From: Mesorhizobium sp.
Lineage (GTDB): Bacteria > Pseudomonadota > Alphaproteobacteria > Rhizobiales > Rhizobiaceae
Length of the DNA: 64,000 nucleotides
NCBI GenBank assembly: GCA_004020645.1
Contig: SAQL01000009.1
Coordinates: 1 to 64,000 of the forward strand
Direction: 5' to 3'
This document shows, piece by piece, positions 27,762-36,597 of the stretch. A program made the position numbers and the translations under genes. The notes under the pieces are model-generated. The model did no database searches, was not told the DNA's origin, and saw only the letters and a list, made by a program, of their open reading frames with translations. Every line of letters starts with the position of its first letter. Position 1 is the stretch's first letter.

Positions 27762-27866
27762 GCCTTCTCCTCTGCGCGATAGCTGTTAGCGGACAATCTA
27801 GTTCATTTGACGCTCATGAAAACCGCGACAGGTCGGCTTTGTCGCCGCACATGCGCTTTTCCCATT

Positions 27867-27896
27867 GAAAAAGGCCGGGCTGAACCCGGCTTTTTC
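27867..27896 (-). terminator. Bidirectional-looking intrinsic terminator of the cytochrome gene
   Basis: A stem of GCCGGG/CCCGGC with a 5-base loop, flanked by an A-run on one side and a T-run on the other (GAAAAAG...CTTTTTC). It lies 26 bases beyond the cytochrome c stop codon and upstream of the yejA promoter region. Confidence 0.85.
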
Positions 27897-27921
27897 AAGG
27901 AATGTTTCGATTACAATTGCG

Positions 27922-28587
27922 TTATTGCGCCGGAGCTGGTGCGGGAGCAGCAGGCGCCGCAGGGGCGGCCGGTGCTTCACCCTCTGCCGGCTTGGCCGGC
28001 GCCGCGCCTTCGGCGGGCGCGGCTGCTGAAGCGCCAGCCGTCGGCAGCGGCTTCGGACTGTCCGACAGCGTGCGCAGATAGGCGATGACGTTGGCGCGGT
28101 CCTCGTCCTTCGGCAGCCCGGCAAAGCCCATCGCCGTGCCCTTTATGAACTTCTTCGGCGAGAGGAGGAAATGGTCGAGGTTGTCGTAGGTCCACTTCTC
28201 GGCACCGCCCTTGGAAAACTCCTTCATCCCGGCCGAATAGGCGAAGCCCGCATGCTCGGCGATGGGACGGTCGATAATATCCCAGAGGTCGGGGCCGACC
28301 TTGTTCGGCCCGCCCTTTTCGCCGGTGTGGCAGGCCTGGCACTTCTTGAACACGGCGGCGCCCGACTCGACATTGGCGTTGGCCAGGAGGTCGGCGATCG
28401 GCTTGGCTTCTGCGGCGGGGGCTGCCGGGCCGCCCTCGGCAGGCTCTTCGGTCGCCTCGATGGCGTAGCCGGGTTTTTCCGGTGCGGGGGAGGCGAACAG
28501 CGCGTCGGATATGATGCCGACCGAGAAGACGACGAACACGGTTCCGAGCAGGCCGCCGATCAGCTTGTTGATTTCGAAAGAGTCCAT
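27922..28587 (-). CDS. cycM: Membrane-anchored class I cytochrome c
   Basis: A 221-residue protein with an uncleaved N-terminal anchor (residues ~10-30, GGLLGTVFVVFSVGIISDAL), an acidic Ala/Pro-rich linker, and a cytochrome c domain with haem motif CQACH and the Met ligand in KGTAMGFAGL. An Ala/Pro-rich C-terminal tail of ~45 residues follows. This matches CycM-type cytochromes, which pass electrons from the bc1 complex to terminal oxidases in rhizobia. The ATG at 28,587 (MDSFEINK) is chosen because upstream codons lack protein-like sequence. Divergent from kdsB. Confidence 0.85.
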   Translation of the reverse strand: MDSFEINKLIGGLLGTVFVVFSVGIISDALFASPAPEKPGYAIEATEEPAEGGPAAPAAEAKPIADLLANANVESGAAVFKKCQACHTGEKGGPNKVGPDLWDIIDRPIAEHAGFAYSAGMKEFSKGGAEKWTYDNLDHFLLSPKKFIKGTAMGFAGLPKDEDRANVIAYLRTLSDSPKPLPTAGASAAAPAEGAAPAKPAEGEAPAAPAAPAAPAPAPAQ

Positions 28588-28780
28588 ACGCCCCAGGCTC
28601 CCTTTTCCGGCGGACCGATCTGTCCACTCCGTCCGTCGGTAATCGTGAACCACCCCGCGAGGCGGTCAAATCGGGCGGAAACTAGGTCTTTTGCTCTGGC
28701 GTTGCAACACCTATAAGGGCGCTTCCAGTGAGACCTTTTGCCACTTTTCCCTTCCTCTTTTTCGGACGCTTCATCACCCG
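28588..28780. promoter_or_regulatory. Divergent promoter region, cytochrome c / kdsB
   Basis: The 193 bases between divergent start codons must contain the promoters of both genes. No clear operator palindrome is seen. A TTTTGCCACTTTTCCC-type pyrimidine tract lies upstream of kdsB. Confidence 0.4.
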
Positions 28781-29509
28781 ATGTCCACGCTCATTCTCAT
28801 CCCGGCCCGCATGGCCTCGACCCGCCTGCCGGGCAAGCCGCTGGCCGACATCGCCGGCGTCCCGATGATCGTCCATGTCGCCCGCCGCGCCGCCGAGGCC
28901 GGGCTCGGCCGGGTGGTGGTCGCCACCGATACCCAGAGCGTGGCGGAGGCGGTGCGCGCGCACGGGTTCGAGGCGGTGATGACGCGCGTCGGCCATGCAT
29001 CGGGCTCCGACCGCATCTTCGAGGCGCTGGTCACGCTGGATCCCGGGCGTAAGGTCGAAACGATCGTCAATGTGCAAGGCGACCTGCCGACCATCGATCC
29101 CGATATCATCAATGCCGCGCTGAGGCCTTTTGAGGATGCGACGGTCGACATCGCCACGCTCGGCATTGAGATCGTCCGCGACGAGGAAAAGACCAATCCG
29201 AATGTCGTCAAGATCGTCGGCTCGCCGCTGTCCGAGACACGGCTGCGGGCGCTCTACTTCACCCGCGCCACGGCGCCCTGGGGCGAGGGGCCGCTCTATC
29301 ATCACATCGGCCTCTATGCCTATCGCCGCTCAGCGCTCGAGCGCTTCGTCGCGCTGCAGCCGTCGCCGCTGGAACGGCGCGAGAAGCTCGAGCAGTTGCG
29401 GGCGCTGGAGGTCGGCATGCGCATCGATGCCGAAATCGTGCAGTCGGCGCCGTTCGGCGTCGACACGCCGGACGATCTCGAACGCGCCAGAACCATCCTT
29501 TCAACCTGA
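28781..29509 (+). CDS. kdsB: 3-deoxy-manno-octulosonate cytidylyltransferase
   Basis: A 242-residue nucleotidyltransferase. The CTP-binding N-terminus reads [21 protein letters not shown], and [23 protein letters not shown] and [11 protein letters not shown] are diagnostic. It activates KDO with CTP to CMP-KDO for lipopolysaccharide core synthesis in the cytoplasm. The ATG at 28,781 ([10 protein letters not shown]) is where family members start. pheA follows after 28 bases, likely in the same transcript. Confidence 0.93.
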   Translation: MSTLILIPARMASTRLPGKPLADIAGVPMIVHVARRAAEAGLGRVVVATDTQSVAEAVRAHGFEAVMTRVGHASGSDRIFEALVTLDPGRKVETIVNVQGDLPTIDPDIINAALRPFEDATVDIATLGIEIVRDEEKTNPNVVKIVGSPLSETRLRALYFTRATAPWGEGPLYHHIGLYAYRRSALERFVALQPSPLERREKLEQLRALEVGMRIDAEIVQSAPFGVDTPDDLERARTILST

Positions 29510-29537
29510 GACATCTGGTCAACTCGAGACATTTGGC

Positions 29538-30401
29538 ATGCCTGAAAAAACCAACAGAATAGCCTTCCAGGGCGAGCCGGGCGCGAATTCCGATACTGCC
29601 TGCCGCAACATGTTCCCTGATATGGAGCCGTTGCCGTGCCCGACCTTCGAGGATGCTTTCAATGCGGTCGAGACCGGCAAGGCCGACCTCGCCATGATCC
29701 CGATCGAGAACACGATTGCCGGGCGCGTCGCCGACATCCACCATCTCCTGCCGGAATCGAAGCTGCACATCGTTGGCGAATACTTCCTGCCGATCCATTT
29801 CCAGCTGATGGTCTTGCCGGGCGTCAGGCGCGACGAGATCAGGACCGTACACAGCCACATCCATGCGCTCGGCCAGTGCCGCAAATACATCCGCAAGAAC
29901 GGCTGGAAGCCGGTGGTCGCCGGCGACACGGCGGGCGCCGCCAAGCTTGTCGCCGAGCTGAAGGACCGCACCATGGCGGCGTTGGCGCCGGCGCTGGCCG
30001 CGACGCTCTACGGGCTCGGCATCATCGAGGAGAATGTCGAGGACACCGACAGCAACGTCACTCGCTTCGTCGTGCTGACCAGGAACAGGCAGTGGGCAGA
30101 ACGCCCTTCCGCCGACGCCAGGATGATGACGACGTTCATCTTCCGCGTCCGCAACGTGCCGGCCGCGCTCTATAAGGCGATGGGCGGCTTTGCCACCAAC
30201 GGCATCAACATGACCAAACTGGAGAGCTACCAGCTCGGCGCGTTCACGGCGACCCTGTTCTACGCCGACATCGAGGGCCATCCCGACGATCCGCTGGTAA
30301 AGCTGGCGCTTGATGAGCTGCGCTTCTTCTCGCGCGAAATGCGGATCCTCGGCGTCTATCCGGCCAGCGAATCGCGCGAGCAATGGAAGGTGGCGGATTA
30401 G
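29538..30401 (+). CDS. pheA: Prephenate dehydratase
   Basis: A 287-residue monofunctional enzyme converting prephenate to phenylpyruvate in phenylalanine synthesis. IAFQGEPGANSDTA opens the catalytic domain, PIENTIAGRV and DTDSNVTRFVVL (the conserved TRF) follow, and the C-terminal ACT domain contains INMTKLESYQLG, the phenylalanine-binding region for feedback control. The longer upstream reading frame overlaps kdsB and is not coding. Start ATG 29,538. Confidence 0.93.
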   Translation: MPEKTNRIAFQGEPGANSDTACRNMFPDMEPLPCPTFEDAFNAVETGKADLAMIPIENTIAGRVADIHHLLPESKLHIVGEYFLPIHFQLMVLPGVRRDEIRTVHSHIHALGQCRKYIRKNGWKPVVAGDTAGAAKLVAELKDRTMAALAPALAATLYGLGIIEENVEDTDSNVTRFVVLTRNRQWAERPSADARMMTTFIFRVRNVPAALYKAMGGFATNGINMTKLESYQLGAFTATLFYADIEGHPDDPLVKLALDELRFFSREMRILGVYPASESREQWKVAD

Positions 30402-30465
30402 GACCCTTGCAGCGTCCTGAACCCAGCGCCTTGCCAGGTGACGAGCGTCGGGCGACATTCCTGCG

Positions 30466-31266
30466 ATGTGGCTTCTGAAACTGACGCTCGCAGTCGCTGG
30501 ATTGTATGCGGTTTTTGTCGCCGTCGTGTATGTGCTTCAGTCCTGGCTGATCTTTCCGGCCGGCCTTGCGGCGTTCGGACCCGATCTGCCGGCCGGGGCA
30601 CGCCATGTCGAACTGGCGACGGAGGATGGCGAGCGCGTCGTTCTGGTACGCCTGCCGGCAGGACAGGCGGCCGAGCCACGCCCGCTCCTGCTCGGATTCG
30701 GCGGCAATGCCTGGAACGCCGACGCACTTGCCCTGTTGCTGCACCAGCTATTCCCCGAACACGAGGTCGCTGCGCTGCACTACCGCGGCTATGCGCCGAG
30801 CAGCGGAAGCCCGTCGGCCGCCGCCCTGTTCGAGGACGCCCGACGCGCCTATGACCACCTGGCCACCGATGCCAAAGCCGGCATCGTCGCCATCGGCCTT
30901 AGCGTCGGCGCTGCGGTCGCGGTCGATCTGGCGACGGCCCGGCCACTGCGCGGCATCGTCATGGTTACGCCCTTCGATTCGCTGAAAGAACTCGCCGCTC
31001 ACCACTATGCCTGGCTGCCGGTGCGCCTCTTGCTGCGGCACCGCATGGAGACGGCAGAAACGCTGCGCGACCTCGATGTGCCTACGGCCGTCATCGTCGC
31101 CGAGAACGACACCATCGTTCCTGCAGCACGTTCGGCACCTCTGCGCGCGGCCGCCCGTGACCTGCGCAGCCACATCGCCATAGCGGCTGGCCACAACGAT
31201 CTCTATGGCCATCCCGACTTCGCCGGCGCGCTACGCGCCTCCGTTGCGGCGGTCACGCGCGATTGA
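30466..31266 (+). CDS. Alpha/beta hydrolase, membrane-anchored
   Basis: A 266-residue protein with an N-terminal membrane helix (residues 3-24) followed by an alpha/beta-hydrolase fold like the BEM46/ABHD13 group. FGGNAWN forms the oxyanion region, GLSVGAAVA carries the nucleophile Ser, ENDTIVP the acid Asp, and AAGHNDLYGH the catalytic His. The substrate is unknown. It begins 64 bases after pheA and could be co-transcribed. Confidence 0.8.
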   Translation: MWLLKLTLAVAGLYAVFVAVVYVLQSWLIFPAGLAAFGPDLPAGARHVELATEDGERVVLVRLPAGQAAEPRPLLLGFGGNAWNADALALLLHQLFPEHEVAALHYRGYAPSSGSPSAAALFEDARRAYDHLATDAKAGIVAIGLSVGAAVAVDLATARPLRGIVMVTPFDSLKELAAHHYAWLPVRLLLRHRMETAETLRDLDVPTAVIVAENDTIVPAARSAPLRAAARDLRSHIAIAAGHNDLYGHPDFAGALRASVAAVTRD

Positions 31267-31344
31267 CGAGCAATTCCCAGATGTCGGAATTCCGGCTCGA
31301 CATTCGTCCTTTGGTTGCCACAATCGACGAAGGGAGACGACGAG

Positions 31345-31398
31345 ATGAGGAAACTGATCTCAATCGACGACGTCACGCACGATGGCGTCATGCAATGA
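31345..31398 (+). pseudogene. Remnant of a dihydrofolate-reductase-family gene start
   Basis: A 17-codon frame (MRKLISIDDVTHDGVMQ then stop) preceded by a good AGGGAGACGACGAG site. The peptide matches the N-terminus of RibD-C/DHFR-like proteins, which begin like MRKLIV...TLDGVMQ. The rest of that gene is absent: the GST gene begins 15 bases later in the same frame region. It looks like the stub left after a deletion that joined it to the GST gene. Confidence 0.55.
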
Positions 31399-31412
31399 TC
31401 CGGAGCCTTCCA

Positions 31413-32066
31413 ATGACCCCCACCATCACCGCATTTGAACGGTCGCCCGATCGCGGCAGGGGACTGGCGCGTGACATGCGCGTTCGCTGGGCGCTTGAAG
31501 AAGTAGGCCAGCCTTACGAGGTTCGTCTTGTTTCGTTCAGCGAGATGAAGGAACCCGCGCATCTCGCGCTTCATCCCTTCGGGCAGATTCCGACCTATGA
31601 AGAAGGCGATCTCGCCCTGTTCGAGTCGGGGGCGATCGTGTTCCATATCGCGGAGCGCCATGGTGGCCTGCTGCCAGACGATGCGAATGCCCGGGCGCGC
31701 GCAATCTCATGGATGTTTGCCGCGCTCAATACGATGGAGCCGCCGATCCTTGAGCGCCAAACCGCCAGGCTTCTGGAGGGCGACAAGACCTGGTACGAGC
31801 AGCGCCTGCCTGTCGTCGATGATCGCATCCGTGACCGGCTGGGCGAACTTTCCGGTCGCCTTGGCGATGCCGACTGGCTCGATGGTGCGTTCAGCGCCGG
31901 GGACCTGATGATGGTGCACGTGCTGCTAAGGTTGAGCGGGTCGGGTATACTGGACGAATATCCGAACCTCTCCACCTATGTCGCCCGCGGCGAAGCCCGG
32001 CCCGCCTACAAGCGTGCTTTCGCCGCTCAACTGGCGGTTTTCACTGGCAAATCACAGACCGGCTGA
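31413..32066 (+). CDS. Glutathione S-transferase family protein
   Basis: A 217-residue GST-like protein. An N-terminal thioredoxin-fold domain includes GLARDMRVRWALEEVGQPYEV, the cis-Pro motif HPFGQIPTY and FESGAIVFHIAERHG (glutathione gamma-Glu site). The C-terminal helical domain includes FSAGDLMMVHVLLRL, matching the N-capping box of GSTs. The usual catalytic Ser/Tyr near residue 10 is not obvious. ATG 31,413 has GGAGCC upstream. The remnant at 31,345 may supply the transcription start. Confidence 0.8.
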   Translation: MTPTITAFERSPDRGRGLARDMRVRWALEEVGQPYEVRLVSFSEMKEPAHLALHPFGQIPTYEEGDLALFESGAIVFHIAERHGGLLPDDANARARAISWMFAALNTMEPPILERQTARLLEGDKTWYEQRLPVVDDRIRDRLGELSGRLGDADWLDGAFSAGDLMMVHVLLRLSGSGILDEYPNLSTYVARGEARPAYKRAFAAQLAVFTGKSQTG

Positions 32067-32154
32067 TAAGGGTTGGGCAACGGTCGAACTTGCTCGTTCA
32101 GAAAGAGCATGGGCCATTCTATTAAGATGCAATCTCGTGAAAGAACCGCCGTTT

Positions 32155-32400
32155 ATGCGCAGACTCATAAAAGTCTTGATAGTTTTTGTCTTTGTTTTTG
32201 AGTTATCATGTTTGTTTTCTTTGTCGCACGGCGGTGGTGGTTACTTAGTTGTATCCAGCCAAGAAAATTTTTCCGAAACTTTGGGGATAAGACATTTCTT
32301 TTTAATTTTACTGATGTTTGGGACGGCGTATATGTACTTCTACGAATTTTACCAATTAGAGCGGAGTGAGCGCCGTCACCGGTCTTCCTGCAGAAGGTGA
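32155..32400 (+). CDS. Low-GC small membrane protein, orphan
   Basis: An 81-residue protein with two membrane helices: residues ~5-22 (IKVLIVFVFVFELSCLF) and ~47-62 (HFFLILLMFGTAYMYFY), ending in a basic tail. Base composition of roughly 40% GC contrasts sharply with the >60% neighbours on both sides, which suggests transfer. The ribosome binding site is weak. No family is recognised; membrane topology would suit an immunity or small effector protein, but that is a guess. Confidence 0.5.
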   Translation: MRRLIKVLIVFVFVFELSCLFSLSHGGGGYLVVSSQENFSETLGIRHFFLILLMFGTAYMYFYEFYQLERSERRHRSSCRR

Positions 32401-32492
32401 TTTCAGCGTTGCCTTTGGGTTCAGATCGACACTTAGCCTGTTTGATAAGCAATCTATAGTAAGCTTCTCTGGATATTGATTGAACTCTGAAC

Positions 32493-32786
32493 CTAGCTCA
32501 GCGGCGCGTAGTCGATCTCCAAGAACGCCTCGACTTCTGGGATCCAGCGGTCGCGGACGAAGGCGACGTGGTCGGGATGGTCGTTATAACCTGCATAGGC
32601 GGCCTGGTCGGCGAACTCCATCGAGAAGCCGAAGCGATAATCGTTTTTCGGGCTGACCTGCCGCAGCTGCTCGAACTTTTCGACGCCCGGTATCGCCGCC
32701 AGTATTTTCGCGTCGACGAGGAATTTTGCCTCCTCGGCCGAGCTGTCTTTGTGCTTCAGCCTGAATACCACTGTGTGACGGATCAT
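32493..32786 (-). CDS. Dabb (stress-responsive alpha/beta-barrel) protein
   Basis: A 97-residue protein starting IRHTVVFRLK, with an interior FGFSMEFADQAAYAGYNDHPDHVAF that fits the Dabb dimeric alpha/beta-barrel family. Such proteins occur in bacteria and plants, with varied or unknown functions. It ends within the low-GC islet edge and follows the nudC gene by 19 bases in the same direction, so it probably shares its transcript. Confidence 0.85.
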   Translation of the reverse strand: MIRHTVVFRLKHKDSSAEEAKFLVDAKILAAIPGVEKFEQLRQVSPKNDYRFGFSMEFADQAAYAGYNDHPDHVAFVRDRWIPEVEAFLEIDYAPLS

Positions 32787-32805
32787 TTTGCTCCCCCTGT
32801 AGGTT

Positions 32806-33747
32806 CTATGTACTGTCGGCCCAGGCGCGGATGAGGTTATGGGCGATCGCCCCCTTCGGCGGCGTGACCAGGCCGCCCGGATGCTCGCGGGCCAGCATCG
32901 ACAGCACCTCGTCGCGATAGAACCAGCGGCAGTCCTCCAATTCGTTGAGGTCGGCCTGGATGTCGTCGTTGAGCGGCTCGCCGAAGCAGCCGATCATCAG
33001 CGAATAGGGAAATGGCCAGGGCTGGCTGGCATGGTAGACAACGCGGCCAAGCCGGATGCCGGCTTCCTCCAGCGTTTCACGGCGCACCGCCGCCTCGATC
33101 GTCTCGCCCGGTTCGATGAAGCCCGCAAGCGCCGAATACATGCCTGGGGCGAAGTGCCGACCGCGGCCAAGCAGGCATTTTTCACGCGTCGCCGTCAGCA
33201 TGATCGCCACCGGGTCGGTACGCGGAAAATGCTCGGTGGCGCAGGCCGGGCAAAGCCGCTTGTAGCCGCCGGCCCGCATCTCGGCTTCAGCGCCGCATTT
33301 GCTGCAGAAGCGGTGGCTGGCATGCCAGGCGAGCAATGCAGCGCCTTGCGCCATCGCGCCGGCGGCCGCCTCGTCGATCAGCCCCTGCATATAGACCGAG
33401 CGATAGTCGATGGCCTTGATCGTCTCCGGCAGTTGTTCGGGATCGAGCCCGGCCGGCACGGCGAGCACCGGGCCGCTGTCGGAAAAACCGAGCAGGACGC
33501 CATGGTCGAGCGACACCCGGAGCGGCCGGCTTTCTCCGGCGCCGAACCACGGGTCGAAGCCGGCATCCCTGAGCTTCAGGTAGATCCGCCCGCCATGCAT
33601 CAGCAAAAGCCTGACCGACGGATCGGCGAGCGCCTTTTCGACGGAATCGTCGGCGCGGTTTTCCGATTGCCGGTCGATCATGTTGCCGGCGAAGCCGACG
33701 AACTGGCTCGGCTCGCGCAAGGGCGCGTCAAACAGGCGGAAGCTCAT
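32806..33747 (-). CDS. nudC: NAD+ diphosphatase / NADH pyrophosphatase
   Basis: A 313-residue Nudix hydrolase. A zinc ribbon with CSKCGAE and LCPACA sits in the middle. The Nudix box GFIEPGETIEAAVRRETLEE follows, and SQPWPFPYSLM is the SQPWPFPxS signature that marks NudC against other Nudix enzymes. It cleaves NADH to NMNH and AMP and removes NAD caps from RNA 5' ends in E. coli. The N-terminal domain is typical in length. Confidence 0.93.
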   Translation of the reverse strand: MSFRLFDAPLREPSQFVGFAGNMIDRQSENRADDSVEKALADPSVRLLLMHGGRIYLKLRDAGFDPWFGAGESRPLRVSLDHGVLLGFSDSGPVLAVPAGLDPEQLPETIKAIDYRSVYMQGLIDEAAAGAMAQGAALLAWHASHRFCSKCGAEAEMRAGGYKRLCPACATEHFPRTDPVAIMLTATREKCLLGRGRHFAPGMYSALAGFIEPGETIEAAVRRETLEEAGIRLGRVVYHASQPWPFPYSLMIGCFGEPLNDDIQADLNELEDCRWFYRDEVLSMLAREHPGGLVTPPKGAIAHNLIRAWADST

Positions 33748-33781
33748 CGAGACTCAACTTCAGGATGGACACGGGACAGGC

Positions 33782-34201
33782 TTATAGCGCCGCCTTTATC
33801 TTCTGCGCAAACCGGCGGAGGTCCGAGCGCTCGTAGGGCTCGCGCATACCGTGCCCCCACACCGGGCCCGGCCAGCCGGGATCCCCCTCCGAGCGAGCGA
33901 TGACATGGACATGCAACTGGCGGACGATGTTGCCAAGTGCGCCGCTGTTTATCTTGGTGCAGCCGGTCACGCTTTTCAGCGCCTGCGCCACCATGTTGGT
34001 CTCGAAGGTCAGCATCGCCTGGTCGAGCGGCGTCAAATCATGGATTTCCTCCGCGCCCGGCCGCTGCGGCACCAGGAGCAGCCACGGCCAGCGGCGGTCG
34101 TTCATCACCCGCAACTCGCACAAGCCGAGCCACATCAACTGCTCGCTGTCCGCCTCCAGACGAGCATCCAGCGTGAATCCGGCCTCGAGGCCCGGCGACA
34201 T
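33782..34201 (-). CDS. HIT family protein
   Basis: A 139-residue protein with a HIT-like motif QLHVHVIAR, the first His of the classic triad being Gln, followed by DPGWPGPVWG. The N-terminal half has LCELRVMNDRRWPWLLLVPQR, usual for this alphaproteobacterial subgroup. HIT proteins hydrolyse or transfer nucleotides. The ATG at 34,201 has AAGGAAA 6 bases upstream and is preferred to a GTG at 34,216. It lies 34 bases upstream of nudC, likely the first gene of a HIT-nudC-Dabb operon. Confidence 0.85.
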   Translation of the reverse strand: MSPGLEAGFTLDARLEADSEQLMWLGLCELRVMNDRRWPWLLLVPQRPGAEEIHDLTPLDQAMLTFETNMVAQALKSVTGCTKINSGALGNIVRQLHVHVIARSEGDPGWPGPVWGHGMREPYERSDLRRFAQKIKAAL

Positions 34202-34229
34202 CGGCGTTTCCTTCACTTTTGTCGTGTTT

Positions 34230-34371
34230 TTTAGACTTTTGAACGCTAAAGCGGCTGCCGGTGGCCCGCAAGAGGCGGCAAGCGAATCGTTGCTTTGTGA
34301 CGGCAGTTATGCTAATGGTTTGCGCATGGTGCTGATTTGCGCCAATGACCCGCCTCGAGGCGGGTTTTTTG
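34230..34371 (+). ncRNA. Candidate small RNA ending in a strong terminator
   Basis: Between the divergent HIT gene and the SRP RNA lies a plus-strand segment with no open frame that ends in a near-perfect intrinsic terminator (34,348-34,370). A terminator without an upstream gene on that strand points to a short transcript. Internal complementary stretches (GCATGGTGC region, GCCGGTGGC) could fold. The 5' end is not defined. Confidence 0.4.
34348..34370 (+). terminator. Intrinsic terminator
   Basis: A perfect palindrome ACCCGCCTCGAGGCGGGT followed by six T residues on the plus strand. It could end the candidate small RNA or insulate the SRP RNA gene from upstream transcription. Confidence 0.85.
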
Positions 34372-34449
34372 TTTCAGCTTTCGACGCCACTCCCGGCTGA
34401 TTGATCCTGCGCCCTTGCATTTCATCGGCGAATTGCCGATATGGAAAGC

Positions 34450-34546
34450 GGGAGGTTGGTGGTGGACGGTCCACTCGCCAACCGGGTCAGGTCCGGAAGG
34501 AAGCAGCCCTAACGAGCCCGGAACGGGTCATTGTTCCAGCCTCCCA
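34450..34546 (+). ncRNA. ffs: Signal recognition particle RNA (4.5S, bacterial small type)
   Basis: A ~97-base hairpin RNA. The closing stem pairs GGGAGGTTGG with CCAGCCTCCC, and the universally conserved Ffh-binding loop is GGTCAGGTCCGGAAGGAAGC followed by AGCCCTAA. It associates with Ffh to deliver membrane proteins. Its position just upstream of dnaX is common in rhizobia. Confidence 0.95.
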
Positions 34547-34652
34547 CCTCTTCGCCTTTCTCCCGCGACATTGACGGCGCCAAGCCCTGCGGGCGAAACT
34601 ATGCGCAGGAATCGGCCGCCTGCAGGCGCGGCCCTTGGAGCTTTACGGGCGA

Positions 34653-36494
34653 ATGAGCGAAGCCGGAAATTCGGGAACGGAAAAGGCCGCCGCCTATCGC
34701 GTTCTGGCGCGCAAATACCGTCCTGCGAATTTCTCCGAACTGATCGGCCAGGAGCCGATGGTCCGCACCCTCACCAACGCCTTCGCCACCGGCCGGATAG
34801 CCCAGGCCTGGATGCTGACCGGCGTGCGCGGTGTCGGCAAGACGACTACGGCGCGCATACTCGCGCGGGCCCTGAACTACAAAACATCGACCGTCGACCA
34901 GCCTTCGGTCGATCTTGCGGTGCTGGGCGAGCATTGCCAGGCGATCATGGAAGGGCGCCATGTCGACGTCATCGAGATGGACGCCGCCTCGCATACCGGC
35001 ATCGATGATATCAGGGACATCATCGAGCGCGTGCGTTACGCACCGGTATCGGCGCGCTACAAGGTCTACATCATCGACGAAGTGCACATGCTCTCGACCC
35101 AGGCCTTCAACGGTCTGCTGAAGACGCTGGAGGAGCCGCCGCCGCACGTCAAATTCATCTTCGCCACCACCGAAATCAGAAAAGTTCCGATCACGGTCTT
35201 GTCGCGCTGCCAGCGCTTCGACCTCAGGCGTATCGATGCCGGCACACTGGTCGCGCATCTCTCCTCGATCGCCGCTAGGGAAGGCATTGCCGTCGACGAC
35301 GACGCGCTGGCGATGATCGCCCGCGCGGCCGAAGGCTCGGCGCGCGATTCTCTGTCCATTCTCGACCAGGCGATCGCCCATGGCAGCGGCGCTGTCAGCG
35401 CCGAAGCGGTGCGCGCCATGCTCGGGCTCGCCGACCGCGCCCGCATCGTCGACCTGTTCGAATATGTGATGAAGGGCGACGTGGCGGCCGCACTGGCCGA
35501 ATTCCGCAACCAATACGACACCGGCGCCGATCCGGCCGCGGTGCTGACCGATCTTGCCGAGTTCAATCACCTCGTTACCCGGTTGCGCTTCGTGCCGACC
35601 GCCCTCGAGGACGCCTCGCTGTCCGAGGACGAGCGACGACGCGGCGCGGATTTCGCCAAGGCGCTGTCGGTCAGAGTGCTGTCGCGGACCTGGCAGATGC
35701 TGTTGAAAGGCATTCCCGAGGTGCAGTCCTCCAACCGGCCGGTCAGTGCCGCCGAAATGGTGCTGATCCGGCTGGCGCATGCCGCCGACCTGCCGACACT
35801 GGACGAGGCGCTGAAATCGCTGGAGGGCGGAGCGTCGGGTGGAGCGCCACGCTTGAATGGTGCGCCGGCAAGCTCTGGACCGGCAAGTCCCGGCCCAGCA
35901 AGTCCCGGCCCCGCAAATCCCAGCAACGGCGGCGCCAGCGCCGTGGCCCAGACGCGGATGCCAACGGCCAATGGCGGCGCGCAGACGATGCGGCTGGTTG
36001 AACCCGAGCCGATGCCTGCGGCTTTCGTTCCGGCGCCGGAGCCGGTCGCGGATGCGCCGGTGCCGGTGCCGGTGAAGTCGCTGGCCGACATCGTCGCCCT
36101 TGCCGACGCCCAGCGCGACATCGCCTTCAAGGTACTGGTCAAGCGCTGCGTGCGCCTGGTGCGCATCGAGCCGGGCCGCATCGACGTCAGCCTGACCGAT
36201 AACGCGCCGAAGATGCTGCTCAACGATCTGACCGCCAAATTGCGCGCCTGGACCGGCCGCAGCTGGCTGGTCTCGCTGTCAAAGGAAGAGGGCGGCCAGA
36301 CGTTGGCCGAGATGGAATCGACCAAACGCGAAAACGCGCTCCTCGATGCCAGGAGCGACCCGACCGTCGCCGCCATCCTGGCGCGTTTTCCCGGTGCCAA
36401 GATCATCGACGTGCGCATTCCCGACGCACCGGAAGCCGATGCGGTGGAGGCCGAGGTTCCGATCGAGCCGGCCACAGACGACGACGAAACCTAA
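34653..36494 (+). CDS. dnaX: DNA polymerase III subunits gamma and tau
   Basis: A 613-residue clamp-loader ATPase. [20 protein letters not shown] opens the AAA+ domain; Walker A is [11 protein letters not shown], Walker B is [10 protein letters not shown], and sensor 1 is FIFATTE. The usual four zinc-binding Cys are largely lost, as in related alphaproteobacteria (only EHCQAI remains). A Pro/Ala/Ser-rich linker with a repeated PASPG motif precedes the tau C-terminal domain that binds the polymerase. The ATG at 34,653 (MSEAGNSG) is chosen over an upstream TTG. ybaB follows after a palindromic repeat. Confidence 0.93.
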   Translation: MSEAGNSGTEKAAAYRVLARKYRPANFSELIGQEPMVRTLTNAFATGRIAQAWMLTGVRGVGKTTTARILARALNYKTSTVDQPSVDLAVLGEHCQAIMEGRHVDVIEMDAASHTGIDDIRDIIERVRYAPVSARYKVYIIDEVHMLSTQAFNGLLKTLEEPPPHVKFIFATTEIRKVPITVLSRCQRFDLRRIDAGTLVAHLSSIAAREGIAVDDDALAMIARAAEGSARDSLSILDQAIAHGSGAVSAEAVRAMLGLADRARIVDLFEYVMKGDVAAALAEFRNQYDTGADPAAVLTDLAEFNHLVTRLRFVPTALEDASLSEDERRRGADFAKALSVRVLSRTWQMLLKGIPEVQSSNRPVSAAEMVLIRLAHAADLPTLDEALKSLEGGASGGAPRLNGAPASSGPASPGPASPGPANPSNGGASAVAQTRMPTANGGAQTMRLVEPEPMPAAFVPAPEPVADAPVPVPVKSLADIVALADAQRDIAFKVLVKRCVRLVRIEPGRIDVSLTDNAPKMLLNDLTAKLRAWTGRSWLVSLSKEEGGQTLAEMESTKRENALLDARSDPTVAAILARFPGAKIIDVRIPDAPEADAVEAEVPIEPATDDDET

Positions 36495-36559
36495 GCATGA
36501 TCCCGAACCGAAGGTCAGCGAAGCAAAAAGTGGGAGCCGGTTTTCGGAGAAGATCATGC
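36495..36559. repeat. Rhizobial palindrome (GCATGATC type), copy 1
   Basis: Starts at the base after the dnaX stop codon. The ends GCATGATC and GATCATGC are inverted, and the inner CCGAACCG/CGGTTTTCGG region can pair. A related, more degenerate copy lies at 50,478-50,545 and a partial one at 54,060-54,076. It would form a hairpin in the dnaX-ybaB mRNA. Confidence 0.75.
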
Positions 36560-36597
36560 TTAAACAAGAAACCATATCAATCGTAGAGGACCACGCG

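Noticed and set aside
28797..29211. Minus-strand frames opposite kdsB
   Set aside because: Antisense shadows of a strongly conserved gene.
34347..34375. Terminator taken as the end of the HIT gene transcript
   Set aside because: The HIT gene reads leftward away from it; the T-run is on the plus strand, so it cannot end that transcript.
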